This document shows positions 21,838 to 35,184 of a stretch of DNA of 64,000 bases, in pieces (positions within the stretch are counted from its first letter, which is position 1; every line of letters begins with the position of its first letter). The translations under genes were made by a program, and so were the position numbers. The notes beneath the pieces were generated by a model. It was not told where the DNA came from and did no database searches. It worked only from the letters and a program-made list of their open reading frames with translations. Source of the stretch: Litsea cubeba (taxonomy: Eukaryota > Streptophyta > Magnoliopsida > Laurales > Lauraceae). The DNA lies in NCBI GenBank assembly GCA_012931725.1, contig CM022946.1:53142999-53206998 (forward strand). The letters are read 5' to 3'.

Positions 21838-24658
21838 TGTCACGCCCCGAGCCCGAGATTACACACATCCCGAGGCGCGACACATGCCCGCGTGGAAATT
21901 CGAGTCAAACTCGTTGACTCTAGGTCCCCACGTACGGAATTTACCCACAGGATATCACGTGTGAGGTTTATATTTCTCAACATGCCTGTATAATTTGTCA
22001 AATAGATATCCAATTAACATAACGCGATCATCAAGATATAGAGCATAAGGGTCCATGAGCATAGATTTAAAAGTTCAAGTTCAAGAGAAAGAAGTAAGTT
22101 AAGTTACAATCCCAAAACTAACAAGTTTATAAGTTTCTACAAAATATGTGGCAATCCTAGCCACGGTCAGTGGGTCATTTAACGTCCTTTTCTCATCGAG
22201 TGGATGTCTAGAAGACATCATCAGGAGTCCACTCTGCTACGCTATGTGGAGGTTCCTCTTCCTCAAGGATCTCCGGGGCAGTAGCGTCGATGTATTCACC
22301 TGTAACGCCAAGTGTAGCACCATTAGACTAAGCTAAGCAAGACAAACATATACAGTCCATATAACATGTATCAAATGAATAGTCAGACAGGTATAAATCA
22401 TAAGAGATCAAGGAATAATCACTAGGCATATCAGTGCATGAATTTAGCATGAGACATACGAGTCATGGATAACAGATAAATATATTAACAGTACTAGTTG
22501 GCACATCCACATAAGCTATGTTCTCTCAAGTTAATCATATAACATGAAAATAAAGTGAGAGCAGAATATCAGGACAGAACAGGGCGGTGCTACTAGGAGA
22601 CAGAGGTACCCAGAATTCTCCATCGTAGACCTAGGGTGCCGGTAAACCCTTAGAATATATTCCCATCTGCAGAGGGCCAGAAGTTTACTAAACCCACACT
22701 TAGCCGGGTCCGACTTAGATAGGGTCGAAGCTAAGTGGTGCCGACTCATAGAGTGCAATATACTAACAACAGAGCAGGTGCAGGACAGTATAATCAGATA
22801 CAGGGCATATACAGGACATATCATATAGGTAACAAATCGGGACTTACTGAAATATACTGAACAAAGCCAGAAATAAATGTAGCATGACACATGTGTAACA
22901 GAAAATACATAACTGGACAGAAGCATGATCAAGTCATACTAGAATACTGGAAACGAAATGCAATGCATGTACATACAAATCATATACGGAGTCAAGATGT
23001 AAGTCAAGCCAAGCCTACGGTCTTGGGAACACATGTGGTCTTCACCGTCCAACTCGGGTAGTATTAAGAGTTCGACATTATCGGGCTACAAGGACCCCTT
23101 GGCGTTACATAATTTGAATGTCGAATCCCTTAATAGAACACATTTGGTACGGTTACAATCCGAAGAACACAATGCCCCTTTTGTGGGTACGGTTGCTCAA
23201 TCCATATCCACAATTCAACAAACCATCGGTCATGATAAAAGTTCAGGGTGCACATCCTACAGGTCCATCTATCAGGCCAATTAACTAGATCAAGCTACGG
23301 TTCAATGTCCGGCTCATGGAGACGTCCATTTGTCACAAATATGTAAAATCCAACATATAATCTCTTTTTGTTGGGTTCTACACATCATGAGCTTTCCAAC
23401 GGTATGTAGATCTCCAAAAACGGACTTACGGTTAAAAAGTTATGGTCGTTGGAAAATCTGCATACTGCAAGTATCAGGTTCGCTTGAGCGTCCAATGGTC
23501 GCTCGAGCGGACCCCAGACAGAGAGATGTTCGCTCGACCGGACCAAAAGTTCGCTCGAGCGAACTCTCCCAGAGAGCCCTTCGCTCGAGCGTTCACTCAC
23601 GCTTGCTCGAGCGAACGGTCAAATCCTGTGTCCGAAAATCTGAAACTTTCTTGTTTCCTTCCAAGCCATTCAAGGCATTCATTCCAGGTTTTACACACTA
23701 CACAAGGGTGTCCTTGAGCTTCCAAAATGCTCATAAAAACCATCAATAAACCATATTACATTAACAAGAAGAAATCATCCTCAAAAATCCATTTTTGAGC
23801 AAGAAATGGGTCTCTAAGCAAGATTGATCATATTCAAGAGACAAACAAGGAAGCATGCATATCAATGTACATATTTAACTTGCCTTGGTGCTTGTAAGCT
23901 AGCTCTCACACCTAATCCTTGTTAAACTCGAAAATCCCCAAATATGAAAGCTCAAATGCCCTAAAAATGGTGAAAACGAAAATGAATGAAATGGATGGGG
24001 AAGAAGATGATGAATACACGAGTCTGAGACATAATCTCAAGATTGAAATGAATACAAAGGGAAAAAGAAAATGTAGCTCATCAAATAGAGGAGATTACAA
24101 AGAAAAGAGCTTACCCAAAAAGTGCAAGGAGAAGAAAATGAGGAATGCTTGAGCTTGGAAAAATGGAGTCTTGTTGGAGAAGATGATAGTGTTGGAATGG
24201 TGGACTGGCTTCCTTTGCAATATCCTTTGGTTGATGCTAGAAGTGAAGGAAGAATGAAGAAGTAAGAGAAGGAGAGTGAGAAGAAGAAAGTAGCTGGAAT
24301 AGGCTTTTATGGAATTTATTTCCAGCAGTTGCATGCAAGTCCACAAAATGGACTGAAATTTCAAGAAAGGGCTTGGAGCTAATGAATGGGCTGGGAATGG
24401 GCCTAAATGGATCCGAATTTGATGGGTCAAGACATGAAAGTTGAGGCCCATAGAATGCTCTATGCAATGCATTAAAAACCCAAAAATTTCTAAGTACACA
24501 CAAAACCCAAAACACTCCAAAAGTCATAACCTACCTAGTAAATGGTCAAACCCCACTAATTCTACCTAATCAAGTCCAATCACAATCAAAACATTCATTA
24601 ATCAATAATCTAAATTAATTAACTCTAAAACGAGATTAAGGCGGGTCGGGGTGTTACA
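21838..24658 (-). mobile_element. Solo LTR in reverse orientation (2821 bp)
   Basis: TSD GTGGG at 21833-21837 and 24659-24663 is perfect. On the minus strand it starts TGTAACACCCCGACCC and ends CTCGGGGCGTGACA, the canonical ends of a Del/Tekay-type LTR of a different family from its host. LTR-B and LTR-C lack it, which confirms the empty site. No interior or second LTR is present, so it is a solo LTR left by recombination. ORFs inside (for example 24520-24095 on the minus strand) have no known domain. Confidence 0.9.
23481..23613. repeat. Palindromic word cluster 3, six sites (solo LTR)
   Basis: Exact CGCTCGAGCG at 23500, 23552 and 23582; one-mismatch forms at 23481 (CGCTTGAGCG), 23531 (CGCTCGACCG) and 23604 (TGCTCGAGCG). 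Spacings are 19-31 bp. Confidence 0.95.
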
Positions 24659-26855
24659 GTGGGCCTGTTTTATGGTTAGTTTGGGTTTGTTTTAAAACTT
24701 GATTCTTGGGCCATTAAAGGTTCAGTTTTGGGGCTGTTCTAAAGTATGTTTGTGGGCCATTCAAGTTTGGTTTTGGGCTGTTTTTAAGTTTGTTTTGTGG
24801 GCCAATAAATGTTTAGCTTTGGGCTGTTTTTAAAGTTTGTTTAGTGGTCCATTCAAGCTTAGTTTTTTTTTTTGGACTGTTTTAAGAATGGTTTAGGCCT
24901 TGTTTAAAGGGGCTATTTTGGGTTAAACGAGTAGGCTATTTTGGACTTGGTTTAAGGCCAGCTATGGGCCTGTTTTTAAGAGTTTTGACATTACTTTTGA
25001 TACTTGGAAATTGGTGAAATGGGAATGATGTGAGAATGTACATATGTGAAATTATCCGGGAACCTTTCGTGTCTCAATGCGCACTTTATCATTTAAACAT
25101 TATGGATTTTCATTGGCATCAAACACATTCTTTATTTATCAATGTTTAAAGGTTAAATGTGTATTGTGATGGTTCCTTGGTAAATCATTAAGTCATTCTC
25201 CACTATCTATTCCATTTCAAGTCAGAAAATGTATTTGTATTTGTATTTGTATTCTTTGGTAAACTAATTTAAATAGCATCGGTGATTTGCTATAAAATCA
25301 TGTGTTTTCCCATGTTCGAAAGTGTTGACCGTATGATTTTATACAAATCACCTTGATGCGTATTTTGAACGGTTTTACCAGAGATATTCGTATGTTTTCT
25401 CCAATTCGATTTGAAAGAGATTGGAGTATGTTCGTCACATTCGGGATTTCTTCGATAAGACTATTGTTTTGACAACACTAGTATTGAAAATAAAAACCTC
25501 GAGGCAAACGGGGCCAGAGCTATGTGGTGCGAGCCCATGAGCCAAAGAGGCTATGACTTCGAAAATATAAACCCCGAGGCAAGACGGGGCCAGAGCTATG
25601 TGGTGTGAGCCCCTGAGCCAAAGGGATTAGTATTATGTTAGATTTGTATCGGTTTGAGTCTGAAAACTAAAGGCACCACTAGGCTTAGGTCACCTTGTCG
25701 GGCTGATCACCCGGCTTGGGATCTTTAATTCGTCCGCTAGCTGCAGCTTGGATTCTGTCTGTACCGACCATGGCAACGGTTTTATCTGCCGGTCCCATTT
25801 GTATGGCTATGGTTCTGATTTTTGATCTGCCGGTCCCATTTGTATGGCTACGGTTCTGATCCTATTTCTAGTACCACGTTCAGTGGCTACGTTCTGTCTG
25901 CTCTTATTACTTCGGTAATGGGAGGATTTAGCTATTTGTGGTCGCCAAGGTTTTATCTGCATATTATCTTATTTTATGATTCTTGTGGGTTATGCTTTTT
26001 ATGTTTTGATTTGGTTAATGCATACGATATCGATCATTTATCATATTGTCGCTATTATTCAGGATTTGAAAGGTATTTCCAACCATTAAATGCTTTATGC
26101 GGGCTACTATCTTTCGAAGCATTCGTACTTCTGAGATTGTTCTTTTATTGCTTTGATACTTATGTTCGGTCTTTCGATCGTTTCTCGCGATTTATTGTTA
26201 TTATTGTGTAGACTCTATTTTCGGTTTTACGATGATTTCGTCAGGTTTTATGTATGTTCTTTTGTTTCATATGATTTGTTTATTTGCTTGCCAGACCGTC
26301 GTGTCTGACCCTTTTTGTTTGGTGCCAGTTTCTTCTTCTCTTTTCTGTTTGTAGGTGTTTGATCAGAGGAGGCGGTGGGACCGCCGGTCTGACGTGAGAG
26401 GCTGCCCATTGATATCATCTAGATGTCAAGTTTGGCACCGGAGTTCGTATTAAACCTTTGGGGGTAGTATTTCTGTTTAGTTGGATATATTTTTGTATGG
26501 CTTTGTTAGCCTTTTTCTTTGGGTTTGTAATTAAGATATCTGTTAATTGTAACTTGAATATGTGGGAAATAATAGTTTGTTACTACCAGCTCAGTTTATT
26601 TGGATTATGATTTGTACCAGCCAGCTTATGTGATGGCTTTGTGATATTGGTTGCGTGCGACACGAAACCCGATGGCCACGGATTCCGAGTCGTAACACCA
26701 TGTGTAGCTTCCGCGAAAATATACTCTGATTGTGTTGGAATGTGATTATCCTCATTCACGCGGATCTTGGGAACTATAACAAAAAGTTTCAATTTATCCC
26801 AAAATTTCGCACTCCGGGATCGGTTCACTGCAGGGCCCGGTTTCGGGGTGTGACA

Positions 26856-29128
26856 GGTTTGGTATCAGAGCTGGTTAGTTTCTAGGAAATAAAACACTCT
26901 AGAGACATTAAGACGTGTGGTGAGGATTCGTTAGATTGTGTCGATTTGTTTTCTCGTGTCTTTGTTTCTTTCGATTTGAGTCGGCTTTTCTTTCAGTTCG
27001 AGAGATTTGCTTGTCTTGTCTTTTAGTTCTTGTTGTTAGGAGATTTGGATGACCAAATCTCCTCCTTAGTGGTGGAGAATTTAAAGTCTCCATACTCTTG
27101 TTCAGTATCTTTTGTCTGTGCTTGTGTCAGAGACTGAGAACCCTCTGGACTTGGTATGTTGTTTTCGGAGAACATCAGCAGACTTCCAGTCTTCAGCATC
27201 TTCATTGTGGTTAATGAGAGAAGACATGTGCATTTTCCCGTCAAAGTAGGACTTGAGTAGTATTCGAAGACCCCCTTTCAGCTAATCAAGGATCGTCATG
27301 CAGCGTACCAAGGTAAGTAAATGTGGAATTTTGGGGGAACTCAGACCATCTTCCCAAGATGAAGGACTGCAGGAGACACATTAGTTGGCAATTTTTATGA
27401 AGGGAGAAGTGACCTTAGTTAGTAAGATTTGGAGTGGTGCAAGAAACTCAGGGATTTCCCCGGATTCGACGAGCATGGTCATAGTTTTGGTTGAGAATTT
27501 TCAGGACTTGCAGCTTAGCCAGTGTAGTTTTTCAGAGATAATATCAAGTGAATGGTTAGTTGTAGTCAAGGTAATTTTCGGCAGCAAGGAAACCTTGTGG
27601 ATTTCACCGACTTTTAAGGTATTGGATTGGACAACATGCAGATGCAAGGGAGTACCTCAGTGAATTGGATGTTCATTTCTTATTTAAAATGATTTTCATG
27701 ATATTTTCATCCTTGTTATGTTTCATTACTATCTATGATTTATTCTTGTAGCGTTTAAACAATGGATTTATGTTTCTTCTTTAAGGCTAATTTTGAAATA
27801 ACCATGTCATTCTACTCCTTTTCATGAGTTACATGATTTTGTTTTCGTAAGGATTTGTGTTTCGAATTTCTATTTAATCTTCTTAAGACATTGTTACACA
27901 ATGATCTTGAAATTTTGCTATTGTTTTAATTCTTTTAAATGTTGACAGCTACATTTCAAAACCTTAAAGATTTCAAAACTTTGTATGTGTTTGGTTGGAA
28001 ATGGATTTCAATAAAATTTAATGTATGGTCATATTACACGAATTTGATTTATTTTTGAAAATCCTAATTTGAGATTGTTGAGTATTTCAAGGATTTGTTG
28101 GGTTGTGAAAATGTGAGTTTCAAACGAATAATGTTGTTTCATGGTCAAACTTTGATAAATTTTATTTATTAAGCCTTATTTGATGATTTGGAAGTTCAAT
28201 TTCCATTATGTTTTAAAATGATGAAATTCAACTAAGTAATAGTCTTAGTCCTCATGTTTAAAATTTTGAGATTTGTTTTGCATTGGATGGAATGGGTGGT
28301 AATAGCCTTTGGTTGGAGTTCAGAGGTGTATGAAGTGGGGAGTTGATGGATGTCCGAAGGTGTACTAGTTCAGTTGAGGACAAAGTTGGATTTATGAGAG
28401 AGTAAACATCATTCAAGAATTGGATTGAAAGTTTCAGTTCTTCAGCGATTGACATCAGATTAGTAGATGTGTTTTATTGATGACACAGTATCAGGTAAGA
28501 GATCAAGAGCAGCAAGTAGATAGAATCAGATGTGGGCAAGAATTCAGAGTACATCACAGAAAGATTAGAATTTGGAGTTGTGATTTCAGAATGAAGAAGG
28601 ATTGACGATGTTCTTGGAAGCCAGGATCTGAGTGGTACAGTATAAGTAGGAATACGGAATTTCAGAATTTTTCGGGATGAAGAGATTATTTCAGAGGAAA
28701 CATGTCTACGATCACATCTTTGTAAGCATCGGGAGCGCCGTGTACAACTTTGAAGGACTTAAGGCACAGAATTCCAAGCTGATAGAAAGAGGCAGAATTT
28801 GCAGTTCTTGGACCGACAGTGACTGACAAGGTGAGCAAAAGAAATGATTCAGTGCAGGAACGACAGATGACACCAAGGATACTTAGGAGTGTTGGGCACT
28901 AGTTTGGTCAGAGGAGTATCTTTTGAACAGATATGTGGAACAGTGTGAAGCCTTCAACCGAGTCAGAATGTGGTTGACCGTGCATCTCAACGTCAGGTTT
29001 GATCAGAGAGTCCCTCAGTTGCCGAGGTCTAGCATAGGGTGTCAGTGTTTTCGTTTGTCTTTTGGGTTTTTGATTTTGATTTGGTTTAAGCCATTTGGAG
29101 GACCAAATGGATTCTAAGGGGGGGAGGA
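26856..29128 (+). other. Interior 1 of the three-LTR element (non-coding)
   Basis: Primer-binding site TGGTATCAGAGC at 26860-26871 (complement of the initiator-Met tRNA 3' end); polypurine tract AAGGGGGGGAGGA at 29116-29128. The longest plus ORF (27385-27663) has no gag, protease, RT or integrase motif. By-eye comparison with interior 2 shows about 14 differences, mostly single-base. Confidence 0.85.
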
Positions 29129-32100
29129 TGTAAGATCCCGACCCCCAGTCCTTTTGTTTAGTATTGTTTTAATCGTGGTTTAGCTTTTTAAGTGAGATTT
29201 GATTTAGTTTGATCTTGTTTTTGAGTTTGACTAGATTTTTCCTTAGTCTTGGAGATTTTTAAGGACCGTTGACTTTGGTTTGACCCGGTTTATACGATAT
29301 GTATTTTTTTATGAGAAATTACTTTTCATTTCTAAAAATTCTGGATTTGACATATTTTGACTCATTTGATGAAGTTTAACAACCTTCATGTTTTGACCAT
29401 TTTGATTTGATGATCAGAAAATGCATTTTTCGAGAAAAAGGGCAAAACTGACCTTTTACCCTAAATCTGTCCATGAATTTCGAAAATTTCAGAAATTGGG
29501 GAAAATATACTTTTCGGAAACTAGATATTTCGCTGATCATTTTTGTCTTCTTCGTCGTTTTCGTTCGGGGCCCGCAAATATGAGTTTCAGCCTTGTGAAG
29601 TTTGGGGCCCATGGGGCCCAACCCATTGTTCTCTTTATAAGAAGCCATGGGCTCTTGTCTTCCCCATTCTTTTTCCTTTTTCCTGCAACAAGGGAGGAGA
29701 TAGGGTTTTCTCCCAGCCCCTTTCTCTCTCCTCATGTATCCCTTCTTCTTTGATGCTAAATGGAGAGTTGAGCTTCCCATCTTCTTCTCCTTCCTCTTTG
29801 CTTCCCAAAGACCCTATTTTCAAGGATTTTGAGCTAAGGAAAATCCCTCATCCAAGCTTCTCTTCTTCGTTTGGGCTTTTCAAGGTTTGCAATAGCTTTC
29901 CAAACTTTAGATCTTTGTTCTCCTTTTCATTTAGAGTGTTTCATCACTCATGCAATGGGTTGTCATGGAGATTTGCAATGATTGGTTTTCTAGGGTTTCT
30001 TTTGAGCTATTTTGGGGGTTTTGTAATTTTGGAGCCTGAGGCCATAAGAGGACCTTCATGGAGTGTTTTTGCATCTTCTCTTGACCAAGGCAAGTGAATT
30101 TCACAATTAATATGATGTTTTTGTGTTTCTTGTTTAAGCTTCATGGCTTTTTCCTTATTTTGTTCAATTTTTCATGGTTTATGGATTGGCTTTGAATGAA
30201 TGAAGAAACACTATGTTTATTCCACTTATGCTATTGCTTTACATCGTATAGGAGGTTTGTCTTCACTTTGCTCACTTTGAAAAATTAGTTTTCCTTGTGT
30301 TAAATAGTGTGTTCAAAGAAAGAGAGAAAAACTTTGATCTTTAAAAGTGTTGTGTTTGATCAATTGGAAGGATCGTGTATGGTGATTTGAGGAGTTTAGA
30401 AGGTCAAGAAATGGCCCAAATTATTGTGGAATTTTGTATGGAAGGAAAGGAATGAAAAATGATAAAAAACAATGCAAAAATGCAAAAAAATCTGCACTGC
30501 CGGGCTGGACTGGGCAGGCCCAGTCCGCTCGAGCGACCCAGCTACTGTCTGGGTCCGCTCGAGCGGACCTGGGTTCGCTCGAGCGAGGCCCAGCTCAGCC
30601 TGGGGCTGGTTTGGGCCCGAGTTTGGATTGTTTTGTGGGCCAGATTGTTGGGGCTCCCTTGGGCCTGATTCAAGTCCGCTTTTGGGCCATTTCAAGACCT
30701 GATGTTGGGTCAGTTTAGGGCCTGATAGTGGGCTGTTTTAAAATTTGTTGGTGGGCCTGTTTTATGGTTAGTTTGGGTTTGTTTTAAAACTTGATTCTTG
30801 GGCCATTAAAGGTTCAGTTTTGGGGCTGTTCTAAAGTATGTTTGTGGGCCATTCAAGTTTGGTTTTGGGCTGTTTTTAAGTTTGTTTTGTGGGCCAATAA
30901 ATGTTTAGCTTTGGGCTGTTTTTAAAGTTTGTTTAGTGGTCCATTCAAGCTTAGTTTTTTTTTTTTGGACTGTTTTAAGAATGGTTTAGGCCTTGTTTAA
31001 AGGGGCTATTTTGGGTTAAACGAGTAGGCTATTTTGGACTTGGTTTAAGGCCAGCTATGGGCCTGTTTTTAAGAGTTTTGACATTACTTTTGATACTTGG
31101 AAATTGGTGAAATGGGAATGATGTGAGAATGTACCTATGTGAAATTATCCGGGAACCTTTCGTGTCTCAATGCGCACTTTATCATTTAAACATTATGGAT
31201 TTTCATTGGCATCAAACACATTCTTTATTTATCAATGTTTAAAGGTTAAATGTGTATTGTGATGGTTCCTTGGTAAATCATTAAGTCATTCTCCACTATC
31301 CATTCCATTTCAAGTCAGAAAATGTATTTGTATTTGTATTTGTATTCTTTGGTAAACTAATTTAAATAGCATCGGTGATTTGCTATAAAATCATGTGTTT
31401 TCCCATGTTCGAAAGGGTTGACCGTATGATTTTATACAAATCACCTTGATGCGTATTTGAACGGTTTACCAGAGATATTCGTATGTTTTCTCCGATTCGA
31501 TTTGAAAAGAGATTGGAGTATGTTCGTCACATTCGGGATTTCTTCGATAAGACTATTGTTTTGACAACACTAGTATTTGAAAATAAAAACCTCGAGGCAA
31601 GACGGGGCCAGAGCTATGTGGTGCGAGCCCATGAGCCAAAGAGGCTATGACTTCGAAAATAAAACCCCGAGGCAAGACGGGGCCAGAGCTATGTGGTGTG
31701 AGCCCCTGAGCCAAAGGGATTAGTATTATGTTAGATTTGTATCGGTTTGAGTCTGAAAACTAAAGGCACCACTAGGCTTAGGTCACCTTGTCGGGCTGAT
31801 CACCCGGCTTGGGATCTTTAATTCGTCCGCCAGCTGCAGCTTGGATTCTGTCTGTACCGACCATGGCAACGATTTTATCTGCCGGTCCCATTTGTATGGC
31901 TACGGTTCTGATCCTATTTCTAGTACCACGTTCAGTGGCTACGTTATGTCTGCTCTTATTACTTCGGTAATGGGAGGATTTAGCTATTTGTGGTCGCCAA
32001 GGTTTTATCTGCATATTACCTTATTTTATGATTCTTGTGGGTTATGCTTTTTATGTTTTGATTTGGTTAATGCATACGATATCGATCATTTATCATATTG

Positions 32101-32907
32101 TCGCTATTATTCAGGATTTGAAAGGTATTTCCAACCATTAAATGCTTTATGCGGGCTACTATCTTTCGAAGCATTCGTACTTCTGAGATTGTTCTTTTAT
32201 TGCTTTGATACTTATGTTCGGTCTTTCGATCGTTTCTCGCGATTTATTGTTATTATTGTCTAGACTCTATTTTCGGTTTTACGATGATTTCGTCAGGTCT
32301 TATGTATGTTCTTTTGTTTCTTATTATTTGTTTATTTGCTTGCCAGACCGTCGTGTCTGACCCTTTTTGTTTGGTGCCAGTTTCTTCTTCTCTTTTCTGT
32401 TTGTAGGTATTTGATCAGAGGAGGCGGTGGGACCGCCGGTCTGACGTGAGAGGCTGCCCATTGATATCATCTAGATGTCAAGTTTGGCACCGGAGTTCGT
32501 ATTAAACCTTTGGGGGTAGTATTTCTGTTTAGTTGGATATATTTTTGTATGGCTTTGTTAGCCTTTTTCTTTGGGTTTGTAATTAAGACATCTGTTAATT
32601 GTAACTTGAATATGTGGGAAATAATAGTTTGTTACTACCAGCTCAGTTTATTTGGATTATGATTTGTACCAGCCAGCTTATGTGACGGCTTTGTGATATT
32701 GGTTGCGTGCGACACGAAACCCGATGGCCACGGATTTCGAGTCGTAACACCATGTGTAGCTTCCGCGAAAATATACTCTGATTGTGTTGGAATGTGATTA
32801 TCCTCATTCACGCGGATCTTGGGAACTATAACAAAAAGTTTCAATTTATCCCAAAATTTCGCACTCCGGGATCGGTTCACTGCAGGGCCCGGTTTCGGGG
32901 TGTGACA
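29129..32907 (+). repeat. LTR-B (3779 bp)
   Basis: Middle LTR. At nearly all sites where A differs, B agrees with C. It lacks the 46-bp duplication that A and C share. Three CGCTCGAGCG words. Candidate TATA word CTTTATAAG near 29632. Confidence 0.9.
30526..30585. repeat. Palindromic word cluster, three copies (LTR-B)
   Basis: CGCTCGAGCG at 30526, 30556 and 30576 (spacings 30 and 20 bp). Confidence 0.95.
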
Positions 32908-35184
32908 GGTTTGGTATCAGAGCTGGTTAGTTTCTAGGAAATAAAACACTCTAGAGACATTAAGACGTGTGGTGAGGATTCGTTAGATTGTGTCGATTTG
33001 TTTTCTCGTGTCTTTGTTTCTTTGGATTTGAGTCGGCTTTTCTTTCAGTTCGAGAGATTTTGCTTGTCTTGTCTTTTAGTTCTTGTTGTTAGGAGATTTG
33101 GATGACCAAATCTCCTCCTTAGTGGTGGAGAATTTAAAGTCTCCATACTCTTGTTCAGTGTCTTTTGTCTGTGCTTGTGTCGGAGACTGAGAACCCTCTG
33201 GACTTGGTATGTTGTTTTCGGAGAACATCAGCAGACTTCCAGTCTTCAGCATCTTCATTGTGGTTAATGAGAGAAGACATGTGCATTTTCCCGTCAAAGT
33301 AGGACTTGAGTAGTATTCGAAGACCCCCTTTCAGCTAATCAAGGATCGTCATGCAGCGTACCAAGGTAAGTAAATGTGGAATTTTGGGGGAACTCAGACC
33401 ATCTTCCCAAGATGAAGGACTGCAGGAGACACATTAGTTGGCAATTTTTATGAAGGGAGAAGTGACCTTAGTTAGTAAGATTTGGAGTGGTGCAAGAAAC
33501 TCAGGGATTTCCCCGGATTCGACGAGCATGGTCATAGTTTTGGTTGAGAATTTTCAGGACTTGCAGCTTAGCCAGTGTAGTTTTTCAGAGATAATATCAA
33601 GTGAATGGTTAGTTGTAGTCAAGGTAATTTTCGGCAGCAAAGGAAACCTTGTGGATTTCACCGACTTTTAAGGTATTGGATTGGACAACATGCAGATGCA
33701 AGGGAGTACCTCAGTGAATTGGATGTTCATTTCTTATTTAAAATGATTTTCATGATATTTTCATCCTTGTTATGTTTTCATTACTATCTATGATTTATTC
33801 TTGTAGCGTTTAAACAATGGATTTATGTTTCTTCTTTAAGGCTAATTTTGAAATAACCATGTCATTCTACTCCTTTTCATGAGTTACATGATTTTGTTTT
33901 CGTAAGGATTTGTGTTTCGAATTTCTATTTAATCTTCTTAAGACATTGTTACACAATGATCTTGAAATTTTGCTATTGTTTTAATTCTTTTAAATGTTGA
34001 CAGCTACATTTCAAAACCTTAAAGATTTCAAAACTTTGTATGTGTTTGGTTGGAAATGGATTTCAATAAAATTTAATGTATGGTCATATTACACGAATTT
34101 GATTTATTTTTGAAAATCCTAATTTGAGATTGTTGAGTATTTCAAGGATTTGTTGGGTTGTGAAAATGTGAGTTTCAAAACGAATAATGTTGTTTCATGT
34201 TCAAACTTTGATAAATTTTATTTATTAAGCCTTATTTGATGATTTGGAAGTTCAATTTCCATTATGTTTTAAAATGATGAAATTCAACTAAGTAATAGTC
34301 TTAGTCCTCATGTTTAAAATTTTGAGATTTGTTTTGCATTGGATGGAATGGGTGGTAATAGCCTTTGGTTGGAGTTCAGAGGTGTATGAAGTGGGGAGTT
34401 GATGGATGTCCGAAGGTGTACTAGTTCAGTTGAGGACAAAGTTGGATTTATGAGAGAGTAAACATCATTCAAGAATTGGATTGAAAGTTTCAGTTCTTCA
34501 GGGATTGACATCAGATTAGTAGATGTGTTTTATTGATGACACAGTATCAGGTAAGAGATCAAGAGCAGCAAGTAGATAGAATCAGATGTGGGCAAGAATT
34601 CAGAGTACATCACAGAAAGATTAGAATTTGGAGTTGTGATTTCAGAATGAAGAAGGATTGACGATGTTCTTGGAAGCCAGGATCTGAGTGGTACCAGTAT
34701 AAGTAGGAATACGGAATTTCAGAATTTTTCGGGATGAAGAGATTATTTCAGAGGAAACATGTCTACGATCACATCTTTGTAAGCATCGGGAGCGCCGTGT
34801 ACAACTTTGAAGGACTTAAGGCAAGAATTCCAAGCTGATAGAAAGAGGCAGAATTTGCAGTTCTTGGACCGACAGTGACTGACAAGGTGAGCAAAAGAAA
34901 TGATTCAGTGCAGGAACGACAGATGACACCAAGGATACTTAGGAGTGTTGGGCACTAGTTTGGTCAGAGGAGTATCTTTTGAACAGATATGTGGAACAGT
35001 GTGAAGCCTTCAAACCGAGTCAGAATGTGGTTGACCGTGCATCTCAACGTCAGGTTTGATCAGAGAGTCCCTCAGTTGCGAGGTCTAGCATAGGGTGTCA
35101 GTGTTTTCGTTTGTCTTTTGGGTTTTTTGATTTGATTTGGTTTAAGCCATTTGGAGGACCAAATGGATTCTAAGGGGGGGAGGA
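32908..35184 (+). other. Interior 2 of the three-LTR element (non-coding)
   Basis: Primer-binding site at 32912-32923 and polypurine tract at 35172-35184, as in interior 1. No coding domain recognised. Confidence 0.85.

Larger units (their letters stand above)
20219..26855 (+). repeat. LTR-A, split by a solo LTR
   Basis: About 3.8 kb once the 21838-24658 insertion and one TSD copy are removed. It lacks about 32 bp present in B and C after the GAGTTT near 20315. It carries a two-copy 46-bp segment (GATTTTTGATCTGCCGG region, about 25780-25860) shared with C but not B, and four CGCTCGAGCG words. Confidence 0.9.

Noticed and set aside
25822..26211. Hydrophobic 129-140-codon ORF in LTR-A and LTR-B
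   Set aside because: AT-rich, no homology, and broken by a one-base loss in LTR-C.
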